Assembly: GCF_002013915.1 (NCBI RefSeq)
Contig: NZ_MBTF01000004.1
Location: 124,001-188,000 of the forward strand
Length of the DNA stretch: 64,000 nt
DNA from: Mucilaginibacter pedocola
Lineage (GTDB): Bacteria > Bacteroidota > Bacteroidia > Sphingobacteriales > Sphingobacteriaceae
Reading direction: 5' to 3'
In this document: piece by piece, positions 1 to 7,948 of the stretch
Layout of the letters: every line of letters begins with the position of its first letter
How positions within the stretch are numbered: position 1 is the first letter of the stretch
The notes under the pieces: generated by a model
Database searches by the model: none
Seen by the model: the letters and a program-made list of their open reading frames with translations, nothing else
Told to the model about the DNA's origin: nothing
Position numbers and translations under genes: made by a program

Positions 1-8
1 ACTTGCCT

Positions 9-677
9 TTAAAAAGGTATTTCGAACAGTCCGAATTTAATGGCAAAAAGCACCAAACCCGCGGTGTTTCTACAGTTAGTTTTCGAAATTAAGTTATTCC
101 GGTGCCCTTCAACTGTGCGCACACTCAAAAAAAGCTGGTCGGCAATTTCGGCGTTGTTGTATTCTTTGCATATCAGCTCCAGTATCTGGCGTTCGCGTTT
201 GGTAAGCGATATCTGCAAATGGCTGAGCAGGCTGTTGGAGTTACTTTTGTGGTTGGCACTGTTGCGTATAGCATTTAATGCCTGGTTATTAAAGTAAAAA
301 CCGGTTTTGTAAACGGTGTTTATGGCCAGCACCAATTCGTCTTTATCGCAGTTTTTGGCCAGGTATGATGCTGCGCCGGCGTTAACCATTTTGGTAATAA
401 GTGCCTCGTTTACATGTACCGAAAGTACAATTACACGTATATTGGGGTATTGCTCGTGCAGCGCCTTGTTCAATTCAATGCCGTTCATGCCGGGCATATC
501 CATGTCAATTATCGCTACATCAACACTGTCCTTCAGCGCAGGAAGAGCATCCAGGAACTCGCGTCCGCCGGCGCTGTCATTTAGCAGGTTCAGTTCATCA
601 ACCGAATTAATGAGCATAGCCAAACTCTGGCGGAAGAGGTTTTGGTCGTCTACAATGGCAACACCTATTTTATTCAT
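9..677 (-). CDS. NarL/FixJ-family response regulator
   Basis: Cytoplasmic DNA-binding response regulator of 222 residues, the full length for the NarL/FixJ family. The receiver domain covers about residues 4-120, with acidic pocket D10/D11, phosphoacceptor D58 in an IIDMDMPGMNG context, S86 at the switch position and K108. A LuxR-type helix-turn-helix follows at about residues 158-213, with LTKRERQIL and the recognition-helix region SVRTVEGHR. The reading frame is complete; its stop lies at the very edge of the window. It is the last gene of a minus-strand operon, 18 nt after the stop of a HisKA_3-type kinase that is its obvious partner. The target genes cannot be told from the sequence. Family assignment is firm. 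Confidence 0.95.
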   Translation of the reverse strand: MNKIGVAIVDDQNLFRQSLAMLINSVDELNLLNDSAGGREFLDALPALKDSVDVAIIDMDMPGMNGIELNKALHEQYPNIRVIVLSVHVNEALITKMVNAGAASYLAKNCDKDELVLAINTVYKTGFYFNNQALNAIRNSANHKSNSNSLLSHLQISLTKRERQILELICKEYNNAEIADQLFLSVRTVEGHRNNLISKTNCRNTAGLVLFAIKFGLFEIPF

Positions 678-695
678 TGTCCTATTTATATGTGG

Positions 696-1493
696 TTAAG
701 CAGCGGGGCATTTTACCTGCAAAGCAAAGCCCTGCCCCGGGCCGCTGGATATATCATAAACAGCATTGATATTGGTTAGGCGGCTTTCGATATTTTGCAT
801 ACCCATGCCTTTTTTAAACTGTTCGGCACTGCCGCTAAGGCCTTTGCCGTTATCGCTGTAATTGATCTGTATGTTATCCTGCGCCTCGGTAAAATGTATT
901 TTAGCTTCACTTGCTCCTGAGTGTTTTATAGTATTGTTCAGTAACTCTTCCAGCACACGGTAAAGTGCTGTTGCAACAGGCAGCGGCAACTTCTCCAGCT
1001 TTTCTTCCGCATCGTTTACCACATCAATGGTTAACCGGCCCGATTGATTAATAATGTCGCTATGCTCTAAAACAGCAGCGGCCAACCCGTAGTAGCCCAG
1101 TGTGGCAGGTGATAGGTTGTGCGATATATGCCTTACATCCCTTACTACCTTGTCAATAGTGGCTTTGCTTGAGCGTATAAAATCCAGGTACTGCGGGTCT
1201 TTAACATCGGCAGGCTTAAACATTTCTATAAGCAGGCGCAGGCCCGATAGGGTTGTGCCTACATCATCGTGCAGATCTTGCCCTATACGTTTGCGTTCGG
1301 CTTCCTGCGATTGTATTACCGCGCCCAGCAATTCTTTTTGGTGGGCAATCTCGGCCTGTTGAAACTGCTGGCGTTGCCTTAACAGCCGGTTTTGATTGCG
1401 TATGTTAAATAGGATGAACGATACTACCAGGATGAGCGCTCCGCTCATCCCTAATATCATTTGGATATAGATATTGCCTGTTGTGCCCTGCAT
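696..1493 (-). CDS. NarL-type sensor histidine kinase (HisKA_3/HATPase_c)
   Basis: Membrane-anchored histidine kinase of 265 residues. One transmembrane helix at about residues 13-30 is followed by a coiled-coil linker, a HisKA_3 dimerisation box (ERKRIGQDLHDDVGTTLSGL, phospho-histidine H75) and a HATPase_c domain with an N box around N186/N187, a DNGKG box near 214-218 and a GMGMQNI box near 229-235. There is no sizeable periplasmic sensor, so sensing probably depends on the membrane segment or a partner. The open frame begins at 1493, but an internal ATG at 1460 overlaps the stop of the preceding gene as ATGA and would give a 254-residue protein; translational coupling from that start is equally plausible. 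It should phosphorylate the regulator just downstream. Confidence 0.93.
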   Translation of the reverse strand: MQGTTGNIYIQMILGMSGALILVVSFILFNIRNQNRLLRQRQQFQQAEIAHQKELLGAVIQSQEAERKRIGQDLHDDVGTTLSGLRLLIEMFKPADVKDPQYLDFIRSSKATIDKVVRDVRHISHNLSPATLGYYGLAAAVLEHSDIINQSGRLTIDVVNDAEEKLEKLPLPVATALYRVLEELLNNTIKHSGASEAKIHFTEAQDNIQINYSDNGKGLSGSAEQFKKGMGMQNIESRLTNINAVYDISSGPGQGFALQVKCPAA

Positions 1494-2149
1494 TTGTTAA
1501 ACCCTACTGCAAATAAAATATACTCGATAGCTAAAATAGTAGCGTAAATGTAAATGATGATATCAGACATGATGCCCGCCTCCGTCATTTTGTTGAAAAA
1601 TATGAACATGAATAACGAGCAACTATAATATAATAGAAGCCCGGCCGTTATCCAGTTGCTTGCATGGTCAGCCCAACGGCTATCCAAATCATTGTTATTC
1701 TTGGCAAAAAACAGCATACAGCAGGCTATAAGTATTATGGCATCTACAGAGCGTGCATTGCCATCCAGCTGCATCATGCTTTCCAAGTAAACAGTATTAA
1801 GCACGCAAAAAATAGCGAATGCCGCTATAAGCACATATAGCATATTACGAATTTTTGTGTTGTAAAATTCGGCAAAGAAGGCAATAACAAAAGCAAATTC
1901 AAATGGGGTATAAACGTGGAAAAAACCAGTGGTTTGCTTGTGGAAAACACGAGCTACAATCGTAGAACTGGTATTCATAAAGGCAGAAAAAATAATAAAG
2001 GCTAAAATTATTTTAAATGCGCGGGGTAGGTTACTGTAGTTTTTAAAACCGTAAACTATTGGTATTAATACTGTAAGGGGGACTACGAAAGTAGTATAAA
2101 TAAAAAATAACATTACCTGGGGGGTGTTTGTAAGCCTTAAAGATACCAA
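1457..2149 (-). CDS. Multi-pass membrane protein of unknown function
   Basis: Protein of 230 residues made almost wholly of hydrophobic helices, about six or seven by eye, with short charged loops and a basic C-terminus (NKCRAQQAISISK). I do not recognise a named family. It lies directly upstream of the NarL-type kinase and overlaps its start by 4 or 37 nt depending on which kinase start is used, so the two are very likely co-translated. Because the kinase has almost no extracytoplasmic part, this protein could be its sensory or signal-transmitting membrane partner; that is inference from position only. A second ATG at codon 13 (position 2113) is an alternative start that removes a polar N-terminus. 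Confidence 0.8.
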   Translation of the reverse strand: MVSLRLTNTPQVMLFFIYTTFVVPLTVLIPIVYGFKNYSNLPRAFKIILAFIIFSAFMNTSSTIVARVFHKQTTGFFHVYTPFEFAFVIAFFAEFYNTKIRNMLYVLIAAFAIFCVLNTVYLESMMQLDGNARSVDAIILIACCMLFFAKNNNDLDSRWADHASNWITAGLLLYYSCSLFMFIFFNKMTEAGIMSDIIIYIYATILAIEYILFAVGFNKCRAQQAISISK

Positions 2150-2180
2150 AGCTTACAAACATCTCAGGCGTAAATTTTAA

Positions 2181-2552
2181 TTAGCTTTCTAAAGTTGGGC
2201 CGTTAGTTACCGGGCAGTGTGGCGGGCAAACGGTAACCATATCAACCGGGCCGTAAGGGCCGTTGTTGCCGGTGCTTCCCGGTAAAGTAAGTACTTCGTC
2301 GCCACTAACTACTGCAACCATCACCAGTTTAGCGCTTAGCGGATCGGTTTCGTCTTCCAGCCCAATGTACGCGCGTACGCCTTCAAGGTTTGGGCTGTTG
2401 GCCAAAAGGTTGTTAATAGAATCTATAGGGATAAAAAATGACCTGCCTTCGAAACTTTGTTGGGTTGTTGATAAAAAAGTGCGCCAGTTTGCTGCCCAGG
2501 CTTTGGCGGTTTCTAATGGGATGCTGTTGTCGGGAGTTGAGTTAGTGCTCAT
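2181..2552 (-). CDS. Small conserved-looking hypothetical protein with C-terminal CPPHCP motif
   Basis: Protein of 123 residues, without signal peptide or transmembrane helix, and not assigned to a named family. The middle reads as a compact alpha/beta fold (FFIPIDSINNLL, VRAYIGLEDE, KLVMVAVVSGDEVL). The tail is glycine- and proline-rich and ends with TVCPPHCPVTNG, in which two cysteines and a histidine could bind metal or form a disulfide. It is the first gene of the sensory operon, 31 nt ahead of the multi-pass membrane protein, so it may be the input or output component of the module. A TTAACCTTTAAA element lies 7 nt upstream of its start and recurs before the divergent HTH gene. Confidence 0.7.
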   Translation of the reverse strand: MSTNSTPDNSIPLETAKAWAANWRTFLSTTQQSFEGRSFFIPIDSINNLLANSPNLEGVRAYIGLEDETDPLSAKLVMVAVVSGDEVLTLPGSTGNNGPYGPVDMVTVCPPHCPVTNGPTLES

Positions 2553-2978
2553 GTTTTTGTTTAAAGGTTAACTATTAGGGATTTAGGTTAATTACGTATT
2601 AATTAAATTAATACCCTGCAGGGGGGATGCTACTTGCCGTAAATAAGTACGCCTACAGTGGTAAATATAGGCGTTTTGTGTTACCCGTGAATCAATTTTC
2701 TGAAATGCATATGCGGTATTTAGCTGTGAATAATAATGAACAAAATGAACAAGCTTTTTAATGCTGAACACAGGCATTAATTATAGCTTAAGTGAATGAA
2801 GTGCGTAAATCTGCTTTTAACCCGTCAACGTACTTTAGGAAACTAAGCGGCAACGATTTAGCATCGGAGTCTCTTTAAACCCTAAAACCTGATTGGTTTA
2901 AATTCATAGACTGTTTGTAACTGATACGAAATATTAATTATTCGCTAGTTCATTTTAACCTTTAAAACCATACACACT
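2553..2978. promoter_or_regulatory. Divergent intergenic region with a shared TTAACCTTTAAA motif
   Basis: This 426-bp AT-rich gap separates two divergent genes. The 12-mer TTAACCTTTAAA occurs at 2955-2966 on the plus strand, 12 nt before the HTH gene start, and again at 2560-2571 on the minus strand, 7 nt before the start of the CPPHCP-protein gene. The matching placement suggests a shared promoter or leader element. It differs from the Bacteroidota -7 consensus TAnnTTTG, so its exact role is unclear. Between the two copies I see only a short minus-strand open frame of 61 codons (2592-2777) that does not look coding. Confidence 0.4.
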
Positions 2979-3308
2979 ATGAAAACTCAAAATGTAGCAC
3001 TCACCCGGCCCAACCTTAAAACCAAAGGCTTTTCAACGCTGCACATCCAAATTTTTATGATGATACTCGTGGGGAAAACCAATCGCGAGATCAACAGCAT
3101 TTTTGGCTACACCCAGCGCTCGCACGCAGTAGTAGACCATTCGCGCAAAGTAATGTTTAAATTACTGGCTATGGAAAACCTGCCCAAACGCGAAAACCTT
3201 GAGCAGGTGGTTTATCCGCGCAACTACCAGTTTTGGTGGAAAAAAATATTTGACAAACATCATAAAGACCTGCTGGCCATTGCCATATCTCCGGAGTTCT
3301 ACGATTAA
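2979..3308 (+). CDS. Solo LuxR-type helix-turn-helix protein
   Basis: Protein of 109 residues without a receiver domain. Residues about 20-65 (HIQIFMMILVGKTNREI, then THAVVDHSRKVMFKL-like spacing) match the LuxR C-terminal HTH pattern in which a GKTNKEI element is followed by a TVxxHRxxIxxKL element. The remaining C-terminus is rich in aromatic and basic residues (FWWKKIFDKHHKD). It is probably a small DNA-binding regulator. It stands alone, is divergent from the NarL-type operon, and shares an upstream 12-mer with that operon. A strong intrinsic terminator follows the stop. Confidence 0.7.
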   Translation: MKTQNVALTRPNLKTKGFSTLHIQIFMMILVGKTNREINSIFGYTQRSHAVVDHSRKVMFKLLAMENLPKRENLEQVVYPRNYQFWWKKIFDKHHKDLLAIAISPEFYD

Positions 3309-3316
3309 AGAGTAAG

Positions 3317-3368
3317 CGCTTCGGCCAGTTAAAAAAACGTTTCGGAATGAGGGCCGAAGCGTTTTTTT
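3317..3368 (+). terminator. Intrinsic terminator after the solo HTH gene
   Basis: CGCTTCGGCC at 3317-3326 pairs perfectly with GGCCGAAGCG at 3352-3361, and a run of seven T follows at 3362-3368. It begins 8 nt after the stop of the upstream gene. Confidence 0.85.
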
Positions 3369-3480
3369 GTTTTTAGGGGCGATGCATTTGAACAACAGGC
3401 GCATAGCATTTTTATTTTTTGGACTACCGGATAGCTTTTGTTATTCACAAAATTTGAATATCATTTAAAACTTTATAACA

Positions 3481-3903
3481 ATGCCAAGCCCCGAAATTAC
3501 CTACCAGCGTGAAGAAACGCTTGACCCCGAAGAATTTGTTGATGTACTAAAACGCAGCACCCTAAGCGAACGCCGCCCCGTTGACGATGCCGAACGGATA
3601 GCACTGATGTGCCAAAACGCCAACCTTATTGTAACCGCCCGGTTAGATGGCCGCCTGGTGGGCATAGCCCGCAGCCTTAGCGATTTTGCGTTTTGTACTT
3701 ACTTGTCGGATCTGGCAGTCGATCAGTCGCTACAGCGGCAGGGGATAGGCATACGCCTGATAAAAGAAACCAAACGCCATACACCTAAAGCCAAGCTGAT
3801 ATTGCTTGCTGCCCCGGCCGCGGTTGATTATTACCCCAAAACAGGGATGACGCGTTTTACGCATAGTTTTTTGCTGGATAACATTGATGATCTGAAAGTT
3901 TAA
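3481..3903 (+). CDS. GNAT-family N-acetyltransferase
   Basis: Cytoplasmic acetyl-CoA-dependent N-acyltransferase of 140 residues, typical of small GNAT proteins. The acetyl-CoA pyrophosphate-binding motif A is QRQGIG at residues 85-90, preceded by the beta-4 strand [10 protein letters not shown]. The C-terminal part ([18 protein letters not shown]) matches the beta-5 and alpha-4 region, with the YY/GM elements common in this group. The substrate cannot be predicted. It ends 27 nt before a glycan-active lipoprotein gene, which may be chance. Confidence 0.9.
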   Translation: MPSPEITYQREETLDPEEFVDVLKRSTLSERRPVDDAERIALMCQNANLIVTARLDGRLVGIARSLSDFAFCTYLSDLAVDQSLQRQGIGIRLIKETKRHTPKAKLILLAAPAAVDYYPKTGMTRFTHSFLLDNIDDLKV

Positions 3904-3930
3904 ATACACTTTTGTGTATAAACCCATCAA

Positions 3931-5139
3931 ATGAAAGCCTTCCTTTTTACTGCCGCGGCCCTGGCCTGCCTTGCATCTTGCACGCCCAAGCAAAAGGGTG
4001 ATGCACTTTACAGTTACAATGAACAAGCGGAAACCCGCTGGAGCAGCCCCGAAAACTTTAACGGGCAAAAAGGGCAGGGCGGTAAAGAGAACAACACAGC
4101 CAAAGGCCACCCGGCCGATTCGATACCAGCCGGTGCAGCTAAAGCGCTATTAGATATACAAGGCGAAGGCGTTATTAAACGTATCTGGGTTACCATTAAC
4201 GACCGCTCGCCGCAAATGCTGCGCGGCCTTAAAATAGAAATGTTTTGGGATGGCGAAACAAAGCCGGCGGTATCGGCACCCTTTGGCGATTTTTTTGGTG
4301 CGGGGCTGGCCAAAACCAGCGCTTTTGAGAACGAACTGTTTGCCAACCCCGAGGGGCGCTCGTTCATTTGTTATATACCTATGCCTTTTAAAACCGGGGC
4401 AAAGATTGTGGTTACTAACGAGTCGGGCGTTTCGCTGCACGATATTTACTTTGATGTAGATTATCTGTTAGGCGCAAATGCCGGTAACAGCCTTTATTTT
4501 CATACCTATTGGCATCGCGATACCTCTACCATGCTTGCTAAAGATTTTGAACTGCTGCCTCGTGTAGAGGGCAAAGGGCGTTTTTTGGGTGTGAACATTG
4601 GCGTGAATGCTAATCCTCAATACCGTAAATCGTGGTTTGGCGAGGGGGAAGTAAAGATGTTTGTTGATGACGATAAAGCCTACCCAACCCTAAATGGCAC
4701 CGGTACCGAAGACTATATTGGTACAGGTTGGGGGCAGGGTAAATACATTACCCGTTATAGCGGCTGTACCATAGCCAGCGACAGCCTGCTGCAATGGGCA
4801 TTTTACCGGTATCACGTGCCCGACCCTGTTTTCTTTAAAACCGCCCTACGCATAACTATGCAACAAATTGGAGGTGCTATGCGCGATAGCGTGATGCGAT
4901 ATCAAAAGGAAGGTGCACCGCTTATCCCGGTCACCATATCGTCGGGTAAACTTTATCATTACTATAAGCCGGGGCAGGTAGTTACCCTGAATAAGAATAT
5001 GCCCGACGGCTGGACGAATTTTTACCGCCGCGATGATATTGCATCTACCGCCTATTTCTATTTGGATAAGCCCGCAAATAACTTACCTGCTATTCAACCC
5101 GCAGCTATCCGTAAAACCCAATTACGCGAGGCTAAATAA
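3931..5139 (+). CDS. GH172 (DUF2961) glycoside hydrolase lipoprotein
   Basis: Exported lipoprotein of 402 residues with a type II signal peptide and lipobox LASC (lipidated C17). The body matches the DUF2961 family, now GH172, which includes difructose-anhydride synthases/hydrolases and enzymes acting on furanosides such as alpha-fructo- and arabinofuranosides. The family signature NGTGTEDYIGTGWGQGKY is present at about residues 255-272; E260 in GTED is probably one of the catalytic acids, by family analogy. The gene is 14 nt upstream of a DUF4038/GH140-like gene on the same strand and is likely in one operon with it. The exact substrate is unknown; the neighbours favour a plant cell-wall side chain. 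Confidence 0.88.
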   Translation: MKAFLFTAAALACLASCTPKQKGDALYSYNEQAETRWSSPENFNGQKGQGGKENNTAKGHPADSIPAGAAKALLDIQGEGVIKRIWVTINDRSPQMLRGLKIEMFWDGETKPAVSAPFGDFFGAGLAKTSAFENELFANPEGRSFICYIPMPFKTGAKIVVTNESGVSLHDIYFDVDYLLGANAGNSLYFHTYWHRDTSTMLAKDFELLPRVEGKGRFLGVNIGVNANPQYRKSWFGEGEVKMFVDDDKAYPTLNGTGTEDYIGTGWGQGKYITRYSGCTIASDSLLQWAFYRYHVPDPVFFKTALRITMQQIGGAMRDSVMRYQKEGAPLIPVTISSGKLYHYYKPGQVVTLNKNMPDGWTNFYRRDDIASTAYFYLDKPANNLPAIQPAAIRKTQLREAK

Positions 5140-5153
5140 TTAGTTAAGCTACG

Positions 5154-6500
5154 ATGAAAAAAGTACTGGTAACCTTAATTCTTCTTGTTTCTACAATGGC
5201 GGCCTTCGCTCAGTTTACGGTTGACGGCAGCAAGCACTATATATTAAAGAATGGTAAACCATTCTTTTGGCTGGGAGATACCGCCTGGGAACTTTTTCAC
5301 AGATTGGATAGGGAAGAGGCCGACAGATACCTGAAGCATAGGAGCGAGCAAGGCTTCACAGTGGTACAAGCAGTTGCGCTTGCCGAGCTCGACGGTTTGC
5401 ATACCCCAAATGCTTACGGCGAAAAGCCATTGATAGGTGATACCCCCACCAAACCCAACGAAAAGTATTTTGAGCAGGTAGACTACATAATTGATAAGGC
5501 GAACCAATATGGCATTGCCATAGCCTTGCTACCCACCTGGGGCGATAAGGTTTTTAAAAGCACCTGGGGGCAGGGACCAGAGATATTTAACCCCGCCAAT
5601 GCTGCGGTTTTTGCAACATGGCTGGCCAAACGCTATCAAAACAAAGCCAACATTATTTGGGTGCTCGGTGGTGACCGACAACCACGCGGCGAAGCTGATA
5701 TTGCTATTTGGCGCGCTATGGGCAAAGCTATTATGCAGGCCACGAATGGGAAAGCGCTCATCAGTTACCATTGCCAGCCAAACCAATTGGGTTCGGCAGA
5801 GTGGTTTAGGGGCGAGGATTGGTTCAGCTTTAATATGTTCCAAAACGGGCATTGCCGCGATACGCCGATATATGATAAGATAATAGCGAGTTATAATGCG
5901 CTGCCTTTGAAACCGGTAATAGATGCCGAACCAATATACGAGGACCATCCTGTTTGTTTCAACGCTGCAGACTTGGGAACTTCCAGCGCTTACGATGTGC
6001 GCAAATATGCCTACCTCGATCTGTTTGCCGGTGCCTTTGGCCATACCTATGGCTGCCATGATGTATGGCAAATGTATTCGCCAAAGCACGAGCCGTTGAA
6101 CGGGCCGCTCCACTACTGGTATGATGCGCTCGACTTACCCGGCGCCAAACAAATGAGTATTGTACGTAAACTGATGGAGGCATTCCCACTAACAGACAGG
6201 GTTCCTGATCAATCTATTATAGTAGAAAATAACTATGGCCCCGCGGATCGTATACAAGCCACCCGTGGCTCCGATTATTTGTTGGTATACACGGCAGCCG
6301 GCAAACCGTTCACCGTACTTCCCGGTAAAATAAAAGGCCAAAAACTAAAAGCCCTCTGGCTCGACCCACGCAACGGAAAAATAACCGAACTCCCACAAGT
6401 AGCCAACCAACAACCAAACAAATTCACGCCACCATCAACGGGCTACGGGCAAGACTGGGTGTTAATATTGTTTGATGATACCAAGGGTTATAAGATGTAA
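5154..6500 (+). CDS. DUF4038 / GH140 apiosidase-like secreted glycosidase
   Basis: Secreted protein of 448 residues with a Sec signal peptide ending AAFAQ at residue 20. The N-terminal module (about 22-340) is a DUF4038 TIM barrel, with the family opening KPFFWLGDTAWELFHRL, an internal WVLGGDRQPRGE segment and PVIDAEPIYED. The C-terminal module (about 350-445) is the small beta domain usual in this family, annotated as a putative collagen-binding domain. Characterised relatives in GH140 remove apiose-linked disaccharides from rhamnogalacturonan II; that specificity is extended here by homology only. It probably shares a transcript with the preceding GH172 gene. A 216-bp gap follows in which I see only an AT-rich stretch before the next start. 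Confidence 0.88.
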   Translation: MKKVLVTLILLVSTMAAFAQFTVDGSKHYILKNGKPFFWLGDTAWELFHRLDREEADRYLKHRSEQGFTVVQAVALAELDGLHTPNAYGEKPLIGDTPTKPNEKYFEQVDYIIDKANQYGIAIALLPTWGDKVFKSTWGQGPEIFNPANAAVFATWLAKRYQNKANIIWVLGGDRQPRGEADIAIWRAMGKAIMQATNGKALISYHCQPNQLGSAEWFRGEDWFSFNMFQNGHCRDTPIYDKIIASYNALPLKPVIDAEPIYEDHPVCFNAADLGTSSAYDVRKYAYLDLFAGAFGHTYGCHDVWQMYSPKHEPLNGPLHYWYDALDLPGAKQMSIVRKLMEAFPLTDRVPDQSIIVENNYGPADRIQATRGSDYLLVYTAAGKPFTVLPGKIKGQKLKALWLDPRNGKITELPQVANQQPNKFTPPSTGYGQDWVLILFDDTKGYKM

Positions 6501-6716
6501 AAACAGTACCTGATGGTACGTGCATCGGTGAAATCAAAAAGAATCTGTGGAAGCCCAAAATAGTCCTGTTTATATCCATCGATCCCTTAATCCTGTTAAA
6601 AACGCCACCCCATTATTGCCATAATTCCTGTCCATCGTGTCAGTTGTTAATAACTTTTTAATTAACCGTACCTACCTTTTTAATTATTTGTATAATTTTT
6701 GACTTTTTAAGTCGGT

Positions 6717-7784
6717 ATGCACCTAATGCGCTTGTTTTTTTCTGTTGTAGGCTGTTTTGTAAGCTTTGCGTCGTTAGCGCAGGTGCCTGCGCAATTAAAT
6801 TACACTATAGCGCCATGGTTTCATAACAGGCAGGCAGCAGTAAGTCTTACTTTTGACGACGGTATCCCCGGTCAGTACAGTATCGCTGTTCCGTTGCTTG
6901 ATAAATTTGGCTTTAAGGGTACATTTTTTACAGTGGTTGCTATTGTTAACAACCAGCGTATCAGTTGGGAAGATATCAATGAAACAGCATTAAAAGGCCA
7001 TGAAATCGGCAACCACGCCCTTACACATCCGCACTTTATAAAGATACCCCTTGATGCTGTAAGGCGCGAAGTTGCCGATGCCAGCAAACACATGAATATG
7101 TTGGTGCCGGCGCAGCAGATGATTACACTGGCCTATCCATATGGTGAAGGCGGCGGCTATTCTGCTAAAGATCAAGCCATACGTAAAACTATAGCGCCAT
7201 ACTTTATTGCGGCACGTGCTACACAAAACAAACTACAACCGTATAACGCCTACAATTTTGCCAAAACCAACGAGGATTATTATATGATCAACAGTCAGAT
7301 GATAACTGACGCTGAAACCATGAATAACTTCGGAAAGTATATCGACGAAACCATTGCTGCCGGCGGCTGGTTTTGCCCAACCTATCATGGTATAGAAAAC
7401 GGCTGGATAATTACCCCCGGCAAAGTTTTCGAAAAACACTTGAAAGAGCTTGATAAACGCAAGGCATCGCTTTGGATAGCTCCTTTTAAAAACGTAATAC
7501 AATATCACAAAGAGCGCAACTCGGCTAAGCTGAAGTTGGTGGAAAGCGAAGGCTGGCGCTGGAAACTAAGCCTTACCGATACCCTGAGTAACCGTAAGAA
7601 TTTCGACCAACCGCTCACCATCAATATAAATACCAATGGCTATTCGGTTTACCGCATATTGCGCAAAGGGCGAAAAATGCCATTTAAACAAACCGCCAAT
7701 ATGCTGCTGTTTGATGCCGTGCCCGGCCCCGAATACATCACTATTGATTTTGTGCGCGTTAAGCCTGTTAAGTCCGCAAAATAG
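6717..7784 (+). CDS. Secreted polysaccharide deacetylase (NodB-like, CE4)
   Basis: Exported protein of 355 residues with a signal peptide ending SLAQ near residue 22; an ATG at codon 4 is an equally good start. The NodB homology domain spans about residues 40-250. Motif 1 is TFDDG (D47/D48: catalytic base and metal ligand) and motif 2 is H100-x3-H104 in NHALTHPHF, completing the expected metal-binding Asp-His-His set. Further on, AYPYGEGGG fits motif 3. A C-terminal beta-rich extension of about 90 residues follows. It would remove acetyl groups from a glycan in the periplasm or outside the cell. It sits between glycosidase genes and may prepare an acetylated plant glycan for them. Confidence 0.9.
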   Translation: MHLMRLFFSVVGCFVSFASLAQVPAQLNYTIAPWFHNRQAAVSLTFDDGIPGQYSIAVPLLDKFGFKGTFFTVVAIVNNQRISWEDINETALKGHEIGNHALTHPHFIKIPLDAVRREVADASKHMNMLVPAQQMITLAYPYGEGGGYSAKDQAIRKTIAPYFIAARATQNKLQPYNAYNFAKTNEDYYMINSQMITDAETMNNFGKYIDETIAAGGWFCPTYHGIENGWIITPGKVFEKHLKELDKRKASLWIAPFKNVIQYHKERNSAKLKLVESEGWRWKLSLTDTLSNRKNFDQPLTININTNGYSVYRILRKGRKMPFKQTANMLLFDAVPGPEYITIDFVRVKPVKSAK

Positions 7785-7948
7785 GTAGCCAGTACGCGCG
7801 TAAAGCGGTCATTTTGTATTATCATTTTATCAAAATCCTACCTAAAAATGCTGTTGATAGGCTTGTAATACTTTGTAATAAATCCTACCTTTTGCCTTGC
7901 CATTTATAAACCCCGGCGGCAAGGTTTATTGCCGTTTTATACCAACAC

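Noticed and set aside
2592..2777. A 61-codon minus-strand open frame in the divergent gap.
   Set aside because: Its composition is not protein-like, it has no recognisable features, and it lies in AT-rich intergenic DNA between promoter motifs.
5529..6113. A 194-codon minus-strand frame opposite the GH140-like gene.
   Set aside because: It is antisense to a confident glycosidase gene and has no family features.
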